Positions 37,801 through 46,314 are shown, counted from the stretch's first letter. The stretch is 64,000 nt of DNA from Rhodococcus pyridinivorans (GCF_900105195.1 NZ_FNRX01000002.1:4340001-4404000), one strand, 5' to 3'. The notes: generated by a model not told the origin, from the sequence alone. Program-made: numbers and translations.

Positions 37801-38795
37801 GTGATGACCTCGACGAGATCGTCGCGGTCGAGGGGCTGGACGGTCTTGGTCCGCCGTTCGAGGGCCCGGGCGAGCACGGGAGTGCCCACTGCCTGGTCGT
37901 AGAAGTCCGACCTCATCGTCGCGACGACGAGTGCGGGCGCGTCGCCGTCCGAACCGGTCGACGCCGTCTCGATCAGGGTGAGGAACTCGGTGCGCAGAGC
38001 GACGTCGCTGCACTGGGTGAACAGTTCCTCGATCTGGTCGACCACGATCAGCAGCAAGGACGACGACGTACGGGAGGTCGCGGCACGCAGGGCCGCGTGG
38101 ACGGCGGTGTGGTCGGCGGGGTCGCCGACGTCGGTCAGTTCGGGGAGCGCGTCGACGAGTCGTGCCACCGGGTCGGTGCCGGGGGTGAGGACCACCGGGT
38201 GGCAGTCCGGCGCGGAACACAGCTGGGGAATGAGACCGGCCTGTACGAGCGAGGACTTGCCGACGCCGGAGGCACCGGTCACCACGACCGGGCCCTGCCC
38301 GTGGGAGGCCGTCACCACGTCGGCGAGGGTCCGCACACTCTGGGCGCGCCCGAAGAACAACCGGGCGTCGTTCTGACGGTAGGAGGCGAGTCCCTTGTAA
38401 GGGCGGATCCCGGGCGGCACCGATACCGATGCCGATTCCTTGGTGCGCGGAGCGTTCGCCTGGCCGCGCGCGGCCTTCCACCAGTTCTCCCACTGCTTCA
38501 GGGAGTACAGACCGGGGGCCGGCGGTTCGGCGTTGAGCTCCCGCGCCGCGCGGATGAGGACCACGAGCACCGGATGCACCGACTCGAAGTTGGCCGGCAT
38601 CCGGTTGCCGCTGCGCCAGTCGCTGACCCGCTGTACGGAGACGGTCCGGTCGCTGCCCACCGCCCGGGCGACGGTCGCGGCATCCGAGACGACCTTCTTG
38701 AGGGCGGGACGACCGGCTGCGGCGAACAGCATGCGCAACTGGTCGGCGAAGAACTGACGCTGCGCCGAACCAGGCTTTCCGCCGGTCTCTGACAT
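34821..38795 (-). CDS. STAND NTPase with N-terminal HTH and 14 WD40 repeats
   Basis: A 1,324-residue protein with four parts: residues 1-110 have a helix-turn-helix-like fold (QRVSDWRSGNRMP) and a second helical segment; 130-480 are an nSTAND1-type NTPase (RPYKGLASYRQNDARLFFGR lead, Walker A GASGVGKSS at 174, Walker B LLLIVVDQIEELF near 247-259); 581-602 is one transmembrane helix; and 665-1310 hold 14 WD40 repeats, two seven-bladed propellers. STAND ATPases are switches that assemble when a C-terminal sensor binds its ligand. ATG 38795 is preferred over 38834. No effector gene adjoins it; the role (regulator or defence) is open. Confidence 0.9.
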   Translation of the reverse strand: MSETGGKPGSAQRQFFADQLRMLFAAAGRPALKKVVSDAATVARAVGSDRTVSVQRVSDWRSGNRMPANFESVHPVLVVLIRAARELNAEPPAPGLYSLKQWENWWKAARGQANAPRTKESASVSVPPGIRPYKGLASYRQNDARLFFGRAQSVRTLADVVTASHGQGPVVVTGASGVGKSSLVQAGLIPQLCSAPDCHPVVLTPGTDPVARLVDALPELTDVGDPADHTAVHAALRAATSRTSSSLLLIVVDQIEELFTQCSDVALRTEFLTLIETASTGSDGDAPALVVATMRSDFYDQAVGTPVLARALERRTKTVQPLDRDDLVEVITAPAKLVGVRLEPGLVDLILHDLTGLADGEISGTELPLLSHLLDSLWDKRSGGTLTVAAYRATGGVRGSVAAGAERAWESLADDSDRARARSMLVHLVYVTTTGTDVKIARSLNELLAVGGEDRDASKRVLDHFVSARVLVVDADYVELIHDAVIDAWPRLKSWIQQDRAGAALRQQIEADASTWLGSGRNRELLYQRGRMDVVSEQNPHLAMAGTPEGRRGPVALSPTAVAFLDASRRQIARETRTRRVGITAMALSTIIAFVMTGLAWDAKSRAETARSTAQFQQIVALSDSLRDKDSTISANLALVAAELQPDSPVAYSRLIASQAVPLAYTLSGHTGPVYGVVVSPDGATLASASDDGTVRLWALDGDEPSAVGEPLRLSSKYMASVSFSPDGRFLAIGAGDGGVWIYDASDRAAPHVVLDRQVYADGAVHNVRYSPNGRVLAVPYDDGHVALVDTSDPGSGRFPVTLVDEHDGGVRTVAFRPGGQVLATSSDDRTVRLWDVSTPSRPVPLGEPLTGFGDVAHSVSFNGDGTILAASSDDGVLHLFDTTDPRAARPLGVPTNAHTGGVWNIAFLPDGRTLASASWDGTAKLWDVDPSTRTLDEIGPPLTGHGGGVPTLAVSPTGTTVVTGGQDSNVRVWTMPQTRMAVADGALTRPAIDRAGALVATGSYGPDVTLWRVGQGGDWNRAGGIALPRPLGGAYVCALSPSGTILATAPTSGGSVQLWDVRDPATPKPFGDPVPLDTRFTSALAFGPDGTTLVTGADDSTVQLWDIADPAEPVPWGQPLTGPKNLVRSAAISPDGRSLVVTSADSEIYAWNVTDPRSPTRVNVSDGHATGVNTVAFDGSSDVLVTGGDDHDVVVWDRTESGDFVARETRLSGHTGTVYSVSITLDGTRAVSGSDDGTVRLWDVADPGGMHEIGGPVTDMGTGRWQVTFAPDSTIVAAGGDGLLRTWGLDADAVVARICRSTSVRLEEVLDRYELPSPPDEVC

Positions 38796-38911
38796 CCGTT
38801 CCGCGCCCTTCGTGCTCCCGTTCCCCGCCTGCAAACATCCGCTGCGGAAAAATTCCTCACCACGTCTGAGCAGGGATGATACCGGTTCCGCGCCGGTCGG
38901 TATTCTTCGTC

Positions 38912-39066
38912 CCCATCAAACACGGGGAAGAGTGGTGACCACGCAAGGTTCGGCCTTGCAGTGTGGGGCGGGGGCCTCCACGCCGATAGGGACTGACGAG
39001 GGGTAGTTCCGGGTCGGCGTGGAGGCATGCTCCACATACGTTCGGCCCCGCATCACGCGGGGCCCT
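38912..39066 (+). ncRNA. candidate structured non-coding RNA
   Basis: A TATTCT (38901-38906) precedes four potential stems: CCCC/GGGG at about 38911-38928, GTGG-TGA-CCAC near 38931-38941, GCAAGG/CCTTGC at 38943-38959, and a 13-bp perfect stem 38974-38986 with 39014-39026 whose loop contains an inner stem (38989-38994 with 39005-39010). A GC hairpin (39044-39051 with 39057-39064) could terminate it. No plus-strand gene follows, so it may be an independent small RNA. I cannot match it to a known family. Confidence 0.5.
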
Positions 39067-39081
39067 TCGCGTATCCCCGGC

Positions 39082-40485
39082 CTACTTCACGACGTCGGGA
39101 TCGTCCGTCGCGACGGGGCCGTTCAACAGATACGGATCGCGATCCAGGTAGGCCTTCGTCTCCCGCGCGATCAGACCCGACAGCACCAGCAGGCCGATCA
39201 GGTTCGGCAGGGCCATGAGGCCGTTCATCACGTCCGAGAAGTTCCAGACCACCTCGAGCTGGGTGGTGGCACCGATGAACACCACGATCACGAAGATCGC
39301 GCGGTAGGGCACCACGCCGCGGCGACCGACGAGACGCTCGACGCACCGCTCGCCGTAGTACGACCAGCCGAGGATCGTCGAGAAGGCGAAGAAGACGACC
39401 GAGATGGCAACGATCCAGTGACCCCAGTCCCCACCGAGGCCGTCGGCGAAGCCGGCCGATGTCATCGCGGCGCCCTGCTCGCCGGACTCCCAGGCTCCGG
39501 TCGTGACGATGACCAGACCGGTGAAGGTGACGACGATGATCGTGTCGATGAACGTCTGGGTCATCGACACCAGGCCCTGACGCACCGGGTGGGTGGTCTG
39601 GGCGGCCGCGGCGGCGATCGCCGCGCTGCCCATGCCCGACTCGTTCGAGAAGATGCCGCGCGCCACGCCGTAACGCAGAGCGATCATGAAGACCGATCCG
39701 ATGAAGCCACCGGTGGCCGCCGTGCCGGTGAAGGCATCGGTGAAGATGAGCGCGAAGGCATCGGGGATCTGCGTGAAGTTGACCGCGAGGACGATGATGC
39801 CGGCGCCGACGTAGAGGAGGATCATCGCGGGCACGAAGCCGGCGGTGACCCTGCCGATGGACTTGATGCCGCCGAGCAGGACTGCCGCGGCGAGCACGGT
39901 CATCACGATGCCACTGAGCCAGGTCGGCACACCGAAGGTGCCGTCGAGCTGGGTAGCGACGGTGTTGGCCTGGGTCATGTTGCCGATGCCGAAGCTGGCG
40001 AGCACGGCGAACACCGCGAACAGCAGACTCAGGACGAGACCGGCCTTGTTGGGGATGGCGCGGGCGAGGTAGTACTGCGGACCACCGCTCTGCTCACCCT
40101 TGGCGTCGGTCGTGCGGTACTTCACGCCGAGGAACGCCTCGGAGTACTTGCTGGCCATGCCGACCAGGCCGGTGACCCACATCCAGAACAGCGCGCCGGG
40201 CCCGCCGAAGTAGATCGCGGTGCCGACACCGGCGATGTTGCCCACGCCCACCGTCGCGGCGAGCGCGGTGGTCAGTGCCTGGTACTGGGAGATGTCGCCT
40301 TCGGTGGCGCCTTCGTCGTGGCGGGTGATCAGACCCAGCCGCAGTGCGGGCCACAGCTTGCGGAACTGGATGCCCTTCAGCCGAATCGTGAGCACGAGGC
40401 CCGTGCCCAACAGCAGCGGGATGAGCAGGTACGGCCCCCACACCACCCCGCCCACCTCGACGAGGAAATCGTTCACCGAATCCAT
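39082..40485 (-). CDS. alanine/glycine:cation symporter (AGCS family)
   Basis: A 467-residue secondary transporter that takes up alanine or glycine with Na+ or H+. It has about ten to eleven membrane helices; AGCS landmarks are [22 protein letters not shown] near residue 75 (the GNIAG ion/substrate loop), [30 protein letters not shown] and [18 protein letters not shown] 40485 follows a strong CAGGAGG. The stop is 18 bp from the candidate RNA terminator, which may serve both strands. Confidence 0.93.
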   Translation of the reverse strand: MDSVNDFLVEVGGVVWGPYLLIPLLLGTGLVLTIRLKGIQFRKLWPALRLGLITRHDEGATEGDISQYQALTTALAATVGVGNIAGVGTAIYFGGPGALFWMWVTGLVGMASKYSEAFLGVKYRTTDAKGEQSGGPQYYLARAIPNKAGLVLSLLFAVFAVLASFGIGNMTQANTVATQLDGTFGVPTWLSGIVMTVLAAAVLLGGIKSIGRVTAGFVPAMILLYVGAGIIVLAVNFTQIPDAFALIFTDAFTGTAATGGFIGSVFMIALRYGVARGIFSNESGMGSAAIAAAAAQTTHPVRQGLVSMTQTFIDTIIVVTFTGLVIVTTGAWESGEQGAAMTSAGFADGLGGDWGHWIVAISVVFFAFSTILGWSYYGERCVERLVGRRGVVPYRAIFVIVVFIGATTQLEVVWNFSDVMNGLMALPNLIGLLVLSGLIARETKAYLDRDPYLLNGPVATDDPDVVK

Positions 40486-40652
40486 CCGCGTCCTCCTGAT
40501 CGTCCGAAGCCCCCGACAGCGTCCGACCGGCCGGTGCCGGTGACGTCTGCGCTCGGGACCCGGCAGAGTCTAAGCTTCCGTGGCACGCAGTGTCCCCGGA
40601 CCCCGCGGCGCGTCCGATATGCGTTCTTCTCGATCGGTGGGCGGCAGGCCGC

Positions 40653-40764
40653 GTCAGTCGCGACGCGATTCCAGCACCGCGTCAGTCGCGACGCGATTCC
40701 AGCACCGCGTCACTCGCGACGCGATTCCAGCACCGCGTCAGTCGCGACGCGCTTCCAGCACCGC
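40653..40764 (-). repeat. four 28-bp tandem repeats built from the rsmI 3' end
   Basis: Units 40653-40680, 40681-40708, 40709-40736 and 40737-40764 are nearly identical (one or two differences). The last unit is the end of rsmI with its stop codon (read on the minus strand DAVLEARRD*); the other three encode DAVLESRRD* again downstream of the gene. There are no spacers, so it is not a CRISPR array. Confidence 0.95.
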
Positions 40765-41625
40765 GTCGTACAGTTCGCGCTTCGAGACCGTCGCACCGGA
40801 CGAGGTCGACGCCGCTTCGGCGACGACGGCGCAGGCGTCCTTCAGCCGCATCCCGTCCTCGACCTTCCGTTCCACCTCGTCGACGAGGTCGACGGGGTCG
40901 GTGGCCACGGCAACCGCCCCTTCGAGCACCACGGTGATCTCACCGCGCGCGCCCTCGACGGCCCACTCGGCGAGTTCGGCGAGCGTGCCGCGGCGCACTT
41001 CCTCGTAGGTCTTGGTGAGTTCGCGGCAGACGGCGGCGCGACGGTCACCGCCGAGCACGTCGACGGCGTCGGCCAGACAGGCCGCGAGCCGGTGCGGTGC
41101 CTCGAAGAACACCACGGCGCGAGGCTCCTGGACGAGCGTGCCGAAATACGCGCGTCGCTGGCCCGGCTTGCGGGGTGGGAACCCGTCGAAGCAGAACCGC
41201 TCGACCGGCAGGCCCGACAGGGCGAGGGCGGTGGTCACGGCGGACGGACCGGGCAGGCAGGTCACCGGCAGACCGGCCTCGACGCACGCCGCGACGAGCC
41301 GATAGCCGGGATCGCTCACCGACGGCATGCCCGCGTCGGTGACGAGCAGGACGGTGCGGCCCTCCTCGATGTCGGTGACCAGGCCCGGCAGTCGCGACAC
41401 CTCGACCTGATCGTAGAAGCTCACGACCCGCCCGGTGATGGTGACGCCGAGCGCCGCGGCGAGTGCCTTGGTGCGCCGGGTGTCCTCGGCGGCGATGACG
41501 TCGGCGGTGCCGAGAGCGTCGCGGAGACGCGCCGAGGCGTCACCGATATCTCCCATCGGAGTGGCGGCCAGCACGAGCCGGCCCTCTCCCGGATTCGCGC
41601 CGTGGACCGGTTTGGCTGCCTGCAT
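40738..41625 (-). CDS. rsmI: 16S rRNA (cytidine-2'-O)-methyltransferase
   Basis: RsmI 2'-O-methylates C1402 of 16S rRNA. The 295-residue SAM tetrapyrrole-methylase-fold protein has RLVLAATPMGDIGDASARL, IAAEDTRRT, LLVTDAGMPSVSDPGYRLV, LPGPSAVTTALALSGLP and FFEAPHRLAACL. ATG 41625 gives a normal start with a possible leaderless promoter (TAGGCT 7 nt upstream). The last codons and stop lie in a tandem repeat. Divergent from pmt, as in M. tuberculosis Rv1003/Rv1002c. Confidence 0.94.
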   Translation of the reverse strand: MQAAKPVHGANPGEGRLVLAATPMGDIGDASARLRDALGTADVIAAEDTRRTKALAAALGVTITGRVVSFYDQVEVSRLPGLVTDIEEGRTVLLVTDAGMPSVSDPGYRLVAACVEAGLPVTCLPGPSAVTTALALSGLPVERFCFDGFPPRKPGQRRAYFGTLVQEPRAVVFFEAPHRLAACLADAVDVLGGDRRAAVCRELTKTYEEVRRGTLAELAEWAVEGARGEITVVLEGAVAVATDPVDLVDEVERKVEDGMRLKDACAVVAEAASTSSGATVSKRELYDAVLEARRD

Positions 41626-41648
41626 ACGGCTCAGCCTACGATCGGAAC
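41626..41648. promoter_or_regulatory. 23-bp divergent promoter region rsmI/pmt
   Basis: Plus strand: TACGAT (41637-41642), 6 nt before the pmt GTG. Minus strand: TAGGCT (complement of 41633-41638), 7 nt before the rsmI ATG. Both match TANNNT at leaderless spacing and share two base pairs. Confidence 0.55.
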
Positions 41649-43226
41649 GTGACCGTGACGGACCGCAGCCCTTCACAGGCCCCCGGCCGTGGTCCGTCGG
41701 CAGCGCAGGATCGTCGCCTCATCGGTCCCGGCCCGTTGGTGCCCGGACCCGAGCCCCTTCCGGGAGATCGGGCGCGCGGCTGGATCGTCACCGCCTTCGT
41801 CACGGCGCTCGCCGCGATCACGCGGTTCACGATGCTCAACTACCCCACCGATGCGAAGACGCCGGTGTTCGACGAGAAGCACTACGCCCCGCAGGGCTGG
41901 CAGGTGCTCACCGGCGGCTGGATCGAGGACAATCCCGGCTACGGGCTCGTCGTGCATCCGCCCGTCGGCAAACAGATGATCGCGCTCGGCGAGGCACTGT
42001 TCGGATACACCGCGTGGGGTTGGCGTTTCTCGGCCGCTGCGGCCGGCGTCGTGCTCGTCCTGCTGGTCGTGCGGATCGTGCGGCGGCTGACCCGCTCGAC
42101 GATGCTCGGCGCGATCGCCGGTCTGCTGCTCGTCGTCGACGGGGTGACCTTCGTGTCGTCCCGCCTCGGCATGCTCGACATCTTCCAGGCGGTCTTCGTC
42201 GTCGGCGCCTTCGGTTGCCTGATCGTCGACCGCGACGACGTGCGTGCCCGGATGGCCCGGGTCCATGCCGAGGGCCGTGTTCTCGACAGTGTGTGGGGTC
42301 CGCGCTTCGGTGTGCGCTGGTGGCGCTTCGGTGCGGGCATCCTGCTGGGTCTCGCGGTGGGCACCAAGTGGTCGGGCCTGTACTTCATCGCGTTCTTCGG
42401 GCTGATGTCCGTGGCCTTCGACCTCGCGACGCGTCGCGCGTACCGGGTGCAGCGCCCCTGGGTGGGGACGGCGCTGCGCGACATCGGTCCGGCGCTGTAT
42501 GCCCTCGTGCTCGTCCCGCTCGGGGTGTACCTGTCGACCTACTGGGCGTGGTTCGCGAGCGAGACCGGCGTCTACCGTCACGCGGTCGGCTCGCGGATCG
42601 GCCACGACGGGATGTTCTCGTTCGTGCCCGACGCGCTGCGGTCACTCTGGTACTACAGCGCGAGCGTCCTGGAGTTCCACTCCGGCCTGACGAACTCGGC
42701 CGGCAACCAGCATCCCTGGGAGTCGAAGCCGTGGACGTGGCCGATGGGCCTGCGTCCGATGCTGTACTACTTCGCCGACGGCGAGCGGATCAGCGGATGC
42801 GACGCCGAGCAGTGCGTCAAGGCCGTGATGCTGATCGGAACGCCGGCGCTGTGGTGGGTGTCGGTGCCGGTGCTCGGATGGGGACTGTGGCAGCTGCTCG
42901 TCCGCCGCGACTGGCGGTGGGCCGCGGTGCTCACCGGATACGGCGCGGGGATCCTCCCGTGGTTCGCGAGCCTCGACCGGCAGATGTACTACTTCTACGC
43001 GGTGCCGATGGCGCCGTTCCTGGTGATGGGTGTCGCGCTGGTGCTCGGCGACATCCTCGGGTCGCCGCACGCCTCGACGGAACGACGGACGACCGGGCTG
43101 CTCGTGGTGTGCCTGTATGTCGGGCTCGTCATCGCGAACTTCGTGTGGTTGTGGCCGATTCTCACGGCGCTGCCGATCACCCCGGAGCACTGGAACGACC
43201 AGCTGTGGCTCCCCAGCTGGCGCTGA
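41649..43226 (+). CDS. pmt: polyprenol-phosphate-mannose protein mannosyltransferase
   Basis: Pmt transfers mannose from polyprenyl-phosphate-mannose to Ser/Thr of exported proteins. The 525-residue GT39 enzyme has about ten membrane helices. The first extracytoplasmic loop contains FDEKHYAPQGWQ (the Asp-Glu catalytic-type motif DE) and the chain has VVHPPVGKQMI and LLVVDGVTFVSSRLGMLDIF. GTG 41649 is 23 bp from rsmI with no SD, so a leaderless start is likely. Matches Rv1002c in position and type. Confidence 0.92.
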   Translation: MTVTDRSPSQAPGRGPSAAQDRRLIGPGPLVPGPEPLPGDRARGWIVTAFVTALAAITRFTMLNYPTDAKTPVFDEKHYAPQGWQVLTGGWIEDNPGYGLVVHPPVGKQMIALGEALFGYTAWGWRFSAAAAGVVLVLLVVRIVRRLTRSTMLGAIAGLLLVVDGVTFVSSRLGMLDIFQAVFVVGAFGCLIVDRDDVRARMARVHAEGRVLDSVWGPRFGVRWWRFGAGILLGLAVGTKWSGLYFIAFFGLMSVAFDLATRRAYRVQRPWVGTALRDIGPALYALVLVPLGVYLSTYWAWFASETGVYRHAVGSRIGHDGMFSFVPDALRSLWYYSASVLEFHSGLTNSAGNQHPWESKPWTWPMGLRPMLYYFADGERISGCDAEQCVKAVMLIGTPALWWVSVPVLGWGLWQLLVRRDWRWAAVLTGYGAGILPWFASLDRQMYYFYAVPMAPFLVMGVALVLGDILGSPHASTERRTTGLLVVCLYVGLVIANFVWLWPILTALPITPEHWNDQLWLPSWR

Positions 43227-43257
43227 GCGGAGCGCAGTCGCTCGTCCCGAGGAGAGC

Positions 43258-44058
43258 TCAGTTGGGTTCGTCGAGCACGCTGCCCTCGGCCAGCTCGACG
43301 TCGCGGTCCCTGTCGGAGCCGTAGCGGATGCCGTCGAAGCGGCGCGCGAATCGCTCGTCGACGACCGTGAGGAAGCCCTTGAGTCGTTGGAGCAGCTCGG
43401 ACAGGTGGCGGGGCACGAACGGATCGCCGAGCAGGTCGACGGTGGCGACAAGCCGGTCCTCGACGAGCACCACCTTGATGTGCGGCCACGTCCGGTTCAG
43501 TTCGGTGAGCTCGGCGAGCGCGTGGGTGCGACCGCCGGTGGGCGTGGCTCCCGGGGTGTCGTCCTCGGGGATCGCGTGCAGCAGCGGTGCCCACAGCCGG
43601 ATGCTGCCGTCGTCGTCGATCACGACGAAGACCACATGGGAGTCGAGGACGACGACGAAGTCGCCGTCGGCGTCGACCGGCACAGGGCGGCCGAGGGCGT
43701 GCGCGAGCGCATCGCTCACGCGTTCGCGGAGGTCGCCGAGGGCTGAGGGCGGGTGTGCCTGCAAGAAGGCCGGATGCGGCACCTTCCCGCGACCGCGCAG
43801 CACCGACACGATGTGCCGGGCGAGCGTGTCGGCCTCGGACACGGGCCTGGTGACCGGCTCGGATCCGGTGACCTCGATCGTGGCGTATCCCCCGGCGCTC
43901 GCGAGCACCCGCACGCAGGCCGCGGGCCCCGAGGCGGTCTCGGCGTGCAGTTCGAAGGCGTCGGGTCCGGCGAGTTCGGAGATGCGCCGGGCCAGTTGCG
44001 AGGCGTAACGGGACCAATCGCGGTCGAGGGCCTCGTCGAATCGGTCGGTGTCGGTCAC
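43258..44058 (-). CDS. YbjN/TY-Chap-like two-domain protein
   Basis: A 266-residue soluble protein. GTG 44058 after GAGAGGAG begins TDTDRFDEALDRDWSRYASQLARR. Two similar alpha/beta halves are visible, each with a helix followed by antiparallel strands (ACVRVLASAGGYATIEVTG; WPHIKVVLVEDRLVATVDLLG), ending with RLKGFLTVVDERFARRFDG. This layout matches actinobacterial TY-Chap/YbjN chaperone-like proteins, but no function is known. The assignment is from pattern only. Lies downstream of the methyltransferase-like gene on the same strand. Confidence 0.6.
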   Translation of the reverse strand: MTDTDRFDEALDRDWSRYASQLARRISELAGPDAFELHAETASGPAACVRVLASAGGYATIEVTGSEPVTRPVSEADTLARHIVSVLRGRGKVPHPAFLQAHPPSALGDLRERVSDALAHALGRPVPVDADGDFVVVLDSHVVFVVIDDDGSIRLWAPLLHAIPEDDTPGATPTGGRTHALAELTELNRTWPHIKVVLVEDRLVATVDLLGDPFVPRHLSELLQRLKGFLTVVDERFARRFDGIRYGSDRDRDVELAEGSVLDEPN

Positions 44059-44146
44059 GCGCACTCCTCTCGAAGAGCAACTGCCGGGCAGGCGACACCG
44101 TACTCGGGGTGGGCGACAACTCACCGCAGGCACGCGGCGTCGTGTG

Positions 44147-44593
44147 TCACCCGTGATGCCGTCGTCCGGCCGCCGCCCACACCGCGACTCGCGATCCGCG
44201 TTCGAGGATGTCGACGATCGCGAATCCTGCCCGTGCGAGAACGGTGCTCACGGTCATCGAGACGGTTCCGGTGTCCTCCCCCGGTCCTGCCCCGTCGATC
44301 ACCCACAGTTGTCCGTCGTCGGTCAGCAGCGGCGCGAGGGCGGCCGCGGCGGCGGTGTCCTCGCGGAGGTCGGGGATGTCGAGTGCGTAGATGCGGTCGA
44401 ACTTCTCCCGCTGCGCGAACTCGTGGGCGCGGGTCACCGAGGGTGCCACGCGCACGCGGCCGTGGGGACCGACGTTCTCGGCGACCACGGCGGAGGCGGG
44501 CCCGGCGTCGATCGCGAGGACGGACGTGCCCGGACGCGCATCGAGGACGTCGAGCAGGAACTCGACGTCCTCGATGTGGGACCGCTCGGTCAT
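44147..44593 (-). CDS. small methyltransferase-like Rossmann protein
   Basis: A 148-residue protein resembling a minimal SAM-methyltransferase fold: HIEDVEFLLDVLDARPGTSVLAIDAGPASAVVA (motif I normally GxGxG; here DAGPAS), then HEFAQREKFDRIYALDIPDL and LLTDDGQLWVIDGAG. The missing glycines of motif I and the short length raise doubt about SAM binding. ATG 44593 overlaps the BCCT stop (ATGA), so it is translated with the transporter. Role unknown. Confidence 0.6.
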   Translation of the reverse strand: MTERSHIEDVEFLLDVLDARPGTSVLAIDAGPASAVVAENVGPHGRVRVAPSVTRAHEFAQREKFDRIYALDIPDLREDTAAAAALAPLLTDDGQLWVIDGAGPGEDTGTVSMTVSTVLARAGFAIVDILERGSRVAVWAAAGRRHHG

Positions 44594-46200
44594 TCGACCT
44601 TGCGCAGTGTCCGTTTCCTGCGCCCGCCCGTGATCAGGGGGTCGCGCTGCAGATCCCGGTACAGCGACACGCACAGACCGATCATCACGAGGAGGAAGGG
44701 AGCTGCCGCGATGATCGTCATCGTCTGCAGGGCGTTGAGGGCTTCCTCGCCGCCGCTCCACAGCAGCAGGGCCGCGACACCGCCGGTGAGTCCGCCCCAG
44801 AAGACCACGACGCCGCGATTCGGCGCGAGGGTGCCGCGTTGACTGAGGCTGCCCATCACCATCGACGCGGAGTCCGCTCCGGAGATGAAGAAGATGGCGA
44901 TGAGGAGCATCGCGACGACCGTGGCGATGCCGGTGAGCGGGAGGTTGCCGAGCACCCCGAACAGCTGTCCTTCGACGCTGTCGGCACCCGCGATGTCCAG
45001 GCCGTCCAGCTGCTGTCCGATACCGGCGCCGCCGAACACCGAGAACCAGATGAGGCTGACGAGGCTCGGGACGAGGATGACACCGACGATGAACTCGCGG
45101 ATGGTGCGGCCGCGGCTGATGCGGGCGAGGAACATGCCGACGAAGGGCGCCCACGAGACCCACCACGCCCAGTAGAAGATCGTCCAGCTCGACAGCCACT
45201 CACCTGCGGCCTCGTTGGAGGCGGCCGTGCGCGCCGACATGCGGGCGAACTCCGCGGCGTAGGCACCGAGGGTGGTGGGCACGAGGTTGAGGATGAAGAC
45301 GGTGGGTCCGAGCACGAACACGAAGATCGCCAGGATCGCGGCGAGCACCATGTTGATGTTCGACAGATATTGGATGCCCTTGGCGACACCCGTGACCGCG
45401 GAGGCGATGAACGCGAGCGTGAGCAGTGCGACGATCGCGACGAGCAGCATCACTCCGGCCGTCTCGAGCCAGCCGGTGACCTCGAAGCCCGAGCCGATCT
45501 GCAGCGCGCCCAGGCCGAGCGACGCCGCGGTGCCGAACAGGGTCGCGAACAGGGCGAGGATGTCGATGACCTTGCCGAGCGGACCTTCGGCCCGGCGTCC
45601 CAGCAGCGGGATGAACGCCGAGCTGATGAGCTGCTTGCGACCCCTGCGGAAGGTGCCGTAGGCGATGGCCAGACCCACCACGGCGTAGATCGCCCAGGGA
45701 TGCAGGCTCCAGTGGAACATCGAGGTCGCCATCGCGACGCCGGTGCCGCCGGTGCTGCCCGGTGGCGGCTCGACGAAGTGCGAGAGCGGTTCGGCGACAC
45801 CGAAGAACATCAAGCCGATGCCCATGCCGGCGGCGAACATCATCGAGATCCAGCTGACGGTGCGGAACTCCGGCTTCTCGTCGTCCTTGCCGAGCGGAAT
45901 GCGGCCGTATCGGCTCACCGCCAGCCAGAGCGCGAAGAACACGAATCCGCTCGCCGTGAGCACGAACAACCAACCGAACTCGACGACGATCCAGTCGAGG
46001 ATGTTCCCGGTAACGGTCCCGAAATTGTCGGTGGCGGCCAGGCCCCACACCACGATCGCCGCGACCAGCGCGGCAGCGACTCCGAAGACCACTTTGTCGG
46101 TCTGCGGCGGATGCGCCGCGGACGCGGCTACTTCAGAAGCACGGGCGCCCGAGACCTCGTCGATCTCCTCGGACCCGGGCCGATCACCAGGGACATTCAT
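44590..46200 (-). CDS. BCCT family glycine betaine/choline/carnitine transporter
   Basis: A 536-residue secondary transporter with 12 hydrophobic segments. The BCCT signature is MFAAGMGIGLMFFGVAEPLSHF near residue 120, plus the Trp-rich TIFYWAWWVSWAPFVGMFLARISRGRTIREFI, the typical betaine-binding helix 8 region. Betaine uptake protects against hyperosmotic stress. ATG 46200 is preferred; the next upstream in-frame codons are Arg-rich. It lies behind mscL and gntR on the same strand, suggesting an osmotic unit with a local regulator. Confidence 0.92.
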   Translation of the reverse strand: MNVPGDRPGSEEIDEVSGARASEVAASAAHPPQTDKVVFGVAAALVAAIVVWGLAATDNFGTVTGNILDWIVVEFGWLFVLTASGFVFFALWLAVSRYGRIPLGKDDEKPEFRTVSWISMMFAAGMGIGLMFFGVAEPLSHFVEPPPGSTGGTGVAMATSMFHWSLHPWAIYAVVGLAIAYGTFRRGRKQLISSAFIPLLGRRAEGPLGKVIDILALFATLFGTAASLGLGALQIGSGFEVTGWLETAGVMLLVAIVALLTLAFIASAVTGVAKGIQYLSNINMVLAAILAIFVFVLGPTVFILNLVPTTLGAYAAEFARMSARTAASNEAAGEWLSSWTIFYWAWWVSWAPFVGMFLARISRGRTIREFIVGVILVPSLVSLIWFSVFGGAGIGQQLDGLDIAGADSVEGQLFGVLGNLPLTGIATVVAMLLIAIFFISGADSASMVMGSLSQRGTLAPNRGVVVFWGGLTGGVAALLLWSGGEEALNALQTMTIIAAAPFLLVMIGLCVSLYRDLQRDPLITGGRRKRTLRKVE

Positions 46201-46314
46201 GCGAACAAACCTTGCAAGTTTCGGGCGCCTGCGGAGCGGAATCGTCGAACCCGAGAAAATCATCACATTCCGGACGCGCCGTGCATTCTCTGCACGAACC
46301 GGAAGATCGGCAGG

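Noticed and set aside
38912..39066. T-box, glycine or SAM riboswitch
   Set aside because: GTGGTGACCACG has a passing T-box look, but the conserved bases and a downstream plus-strand gene are missing.
39027..39218. A 63-codon plus-strand frame with GGAGG before its ATG
   Set aside because: It runs antisense through the symporter and its SD is one arm of the RNA stem; protein is Arg/Pro/Ser-rich.
40653..40764. CRISPR-like repeats
   Set aside because: The 28-bp units are contiguous with no spacers and derive from the rsmI 3' end; no cas genes.
39019..41652. An 877-codon plus-strand frame
   Set aside because: Antisense of the AGCS symporter and rsmI; His/Asp/Gly-rich composition typical of high-GC shadow frames.
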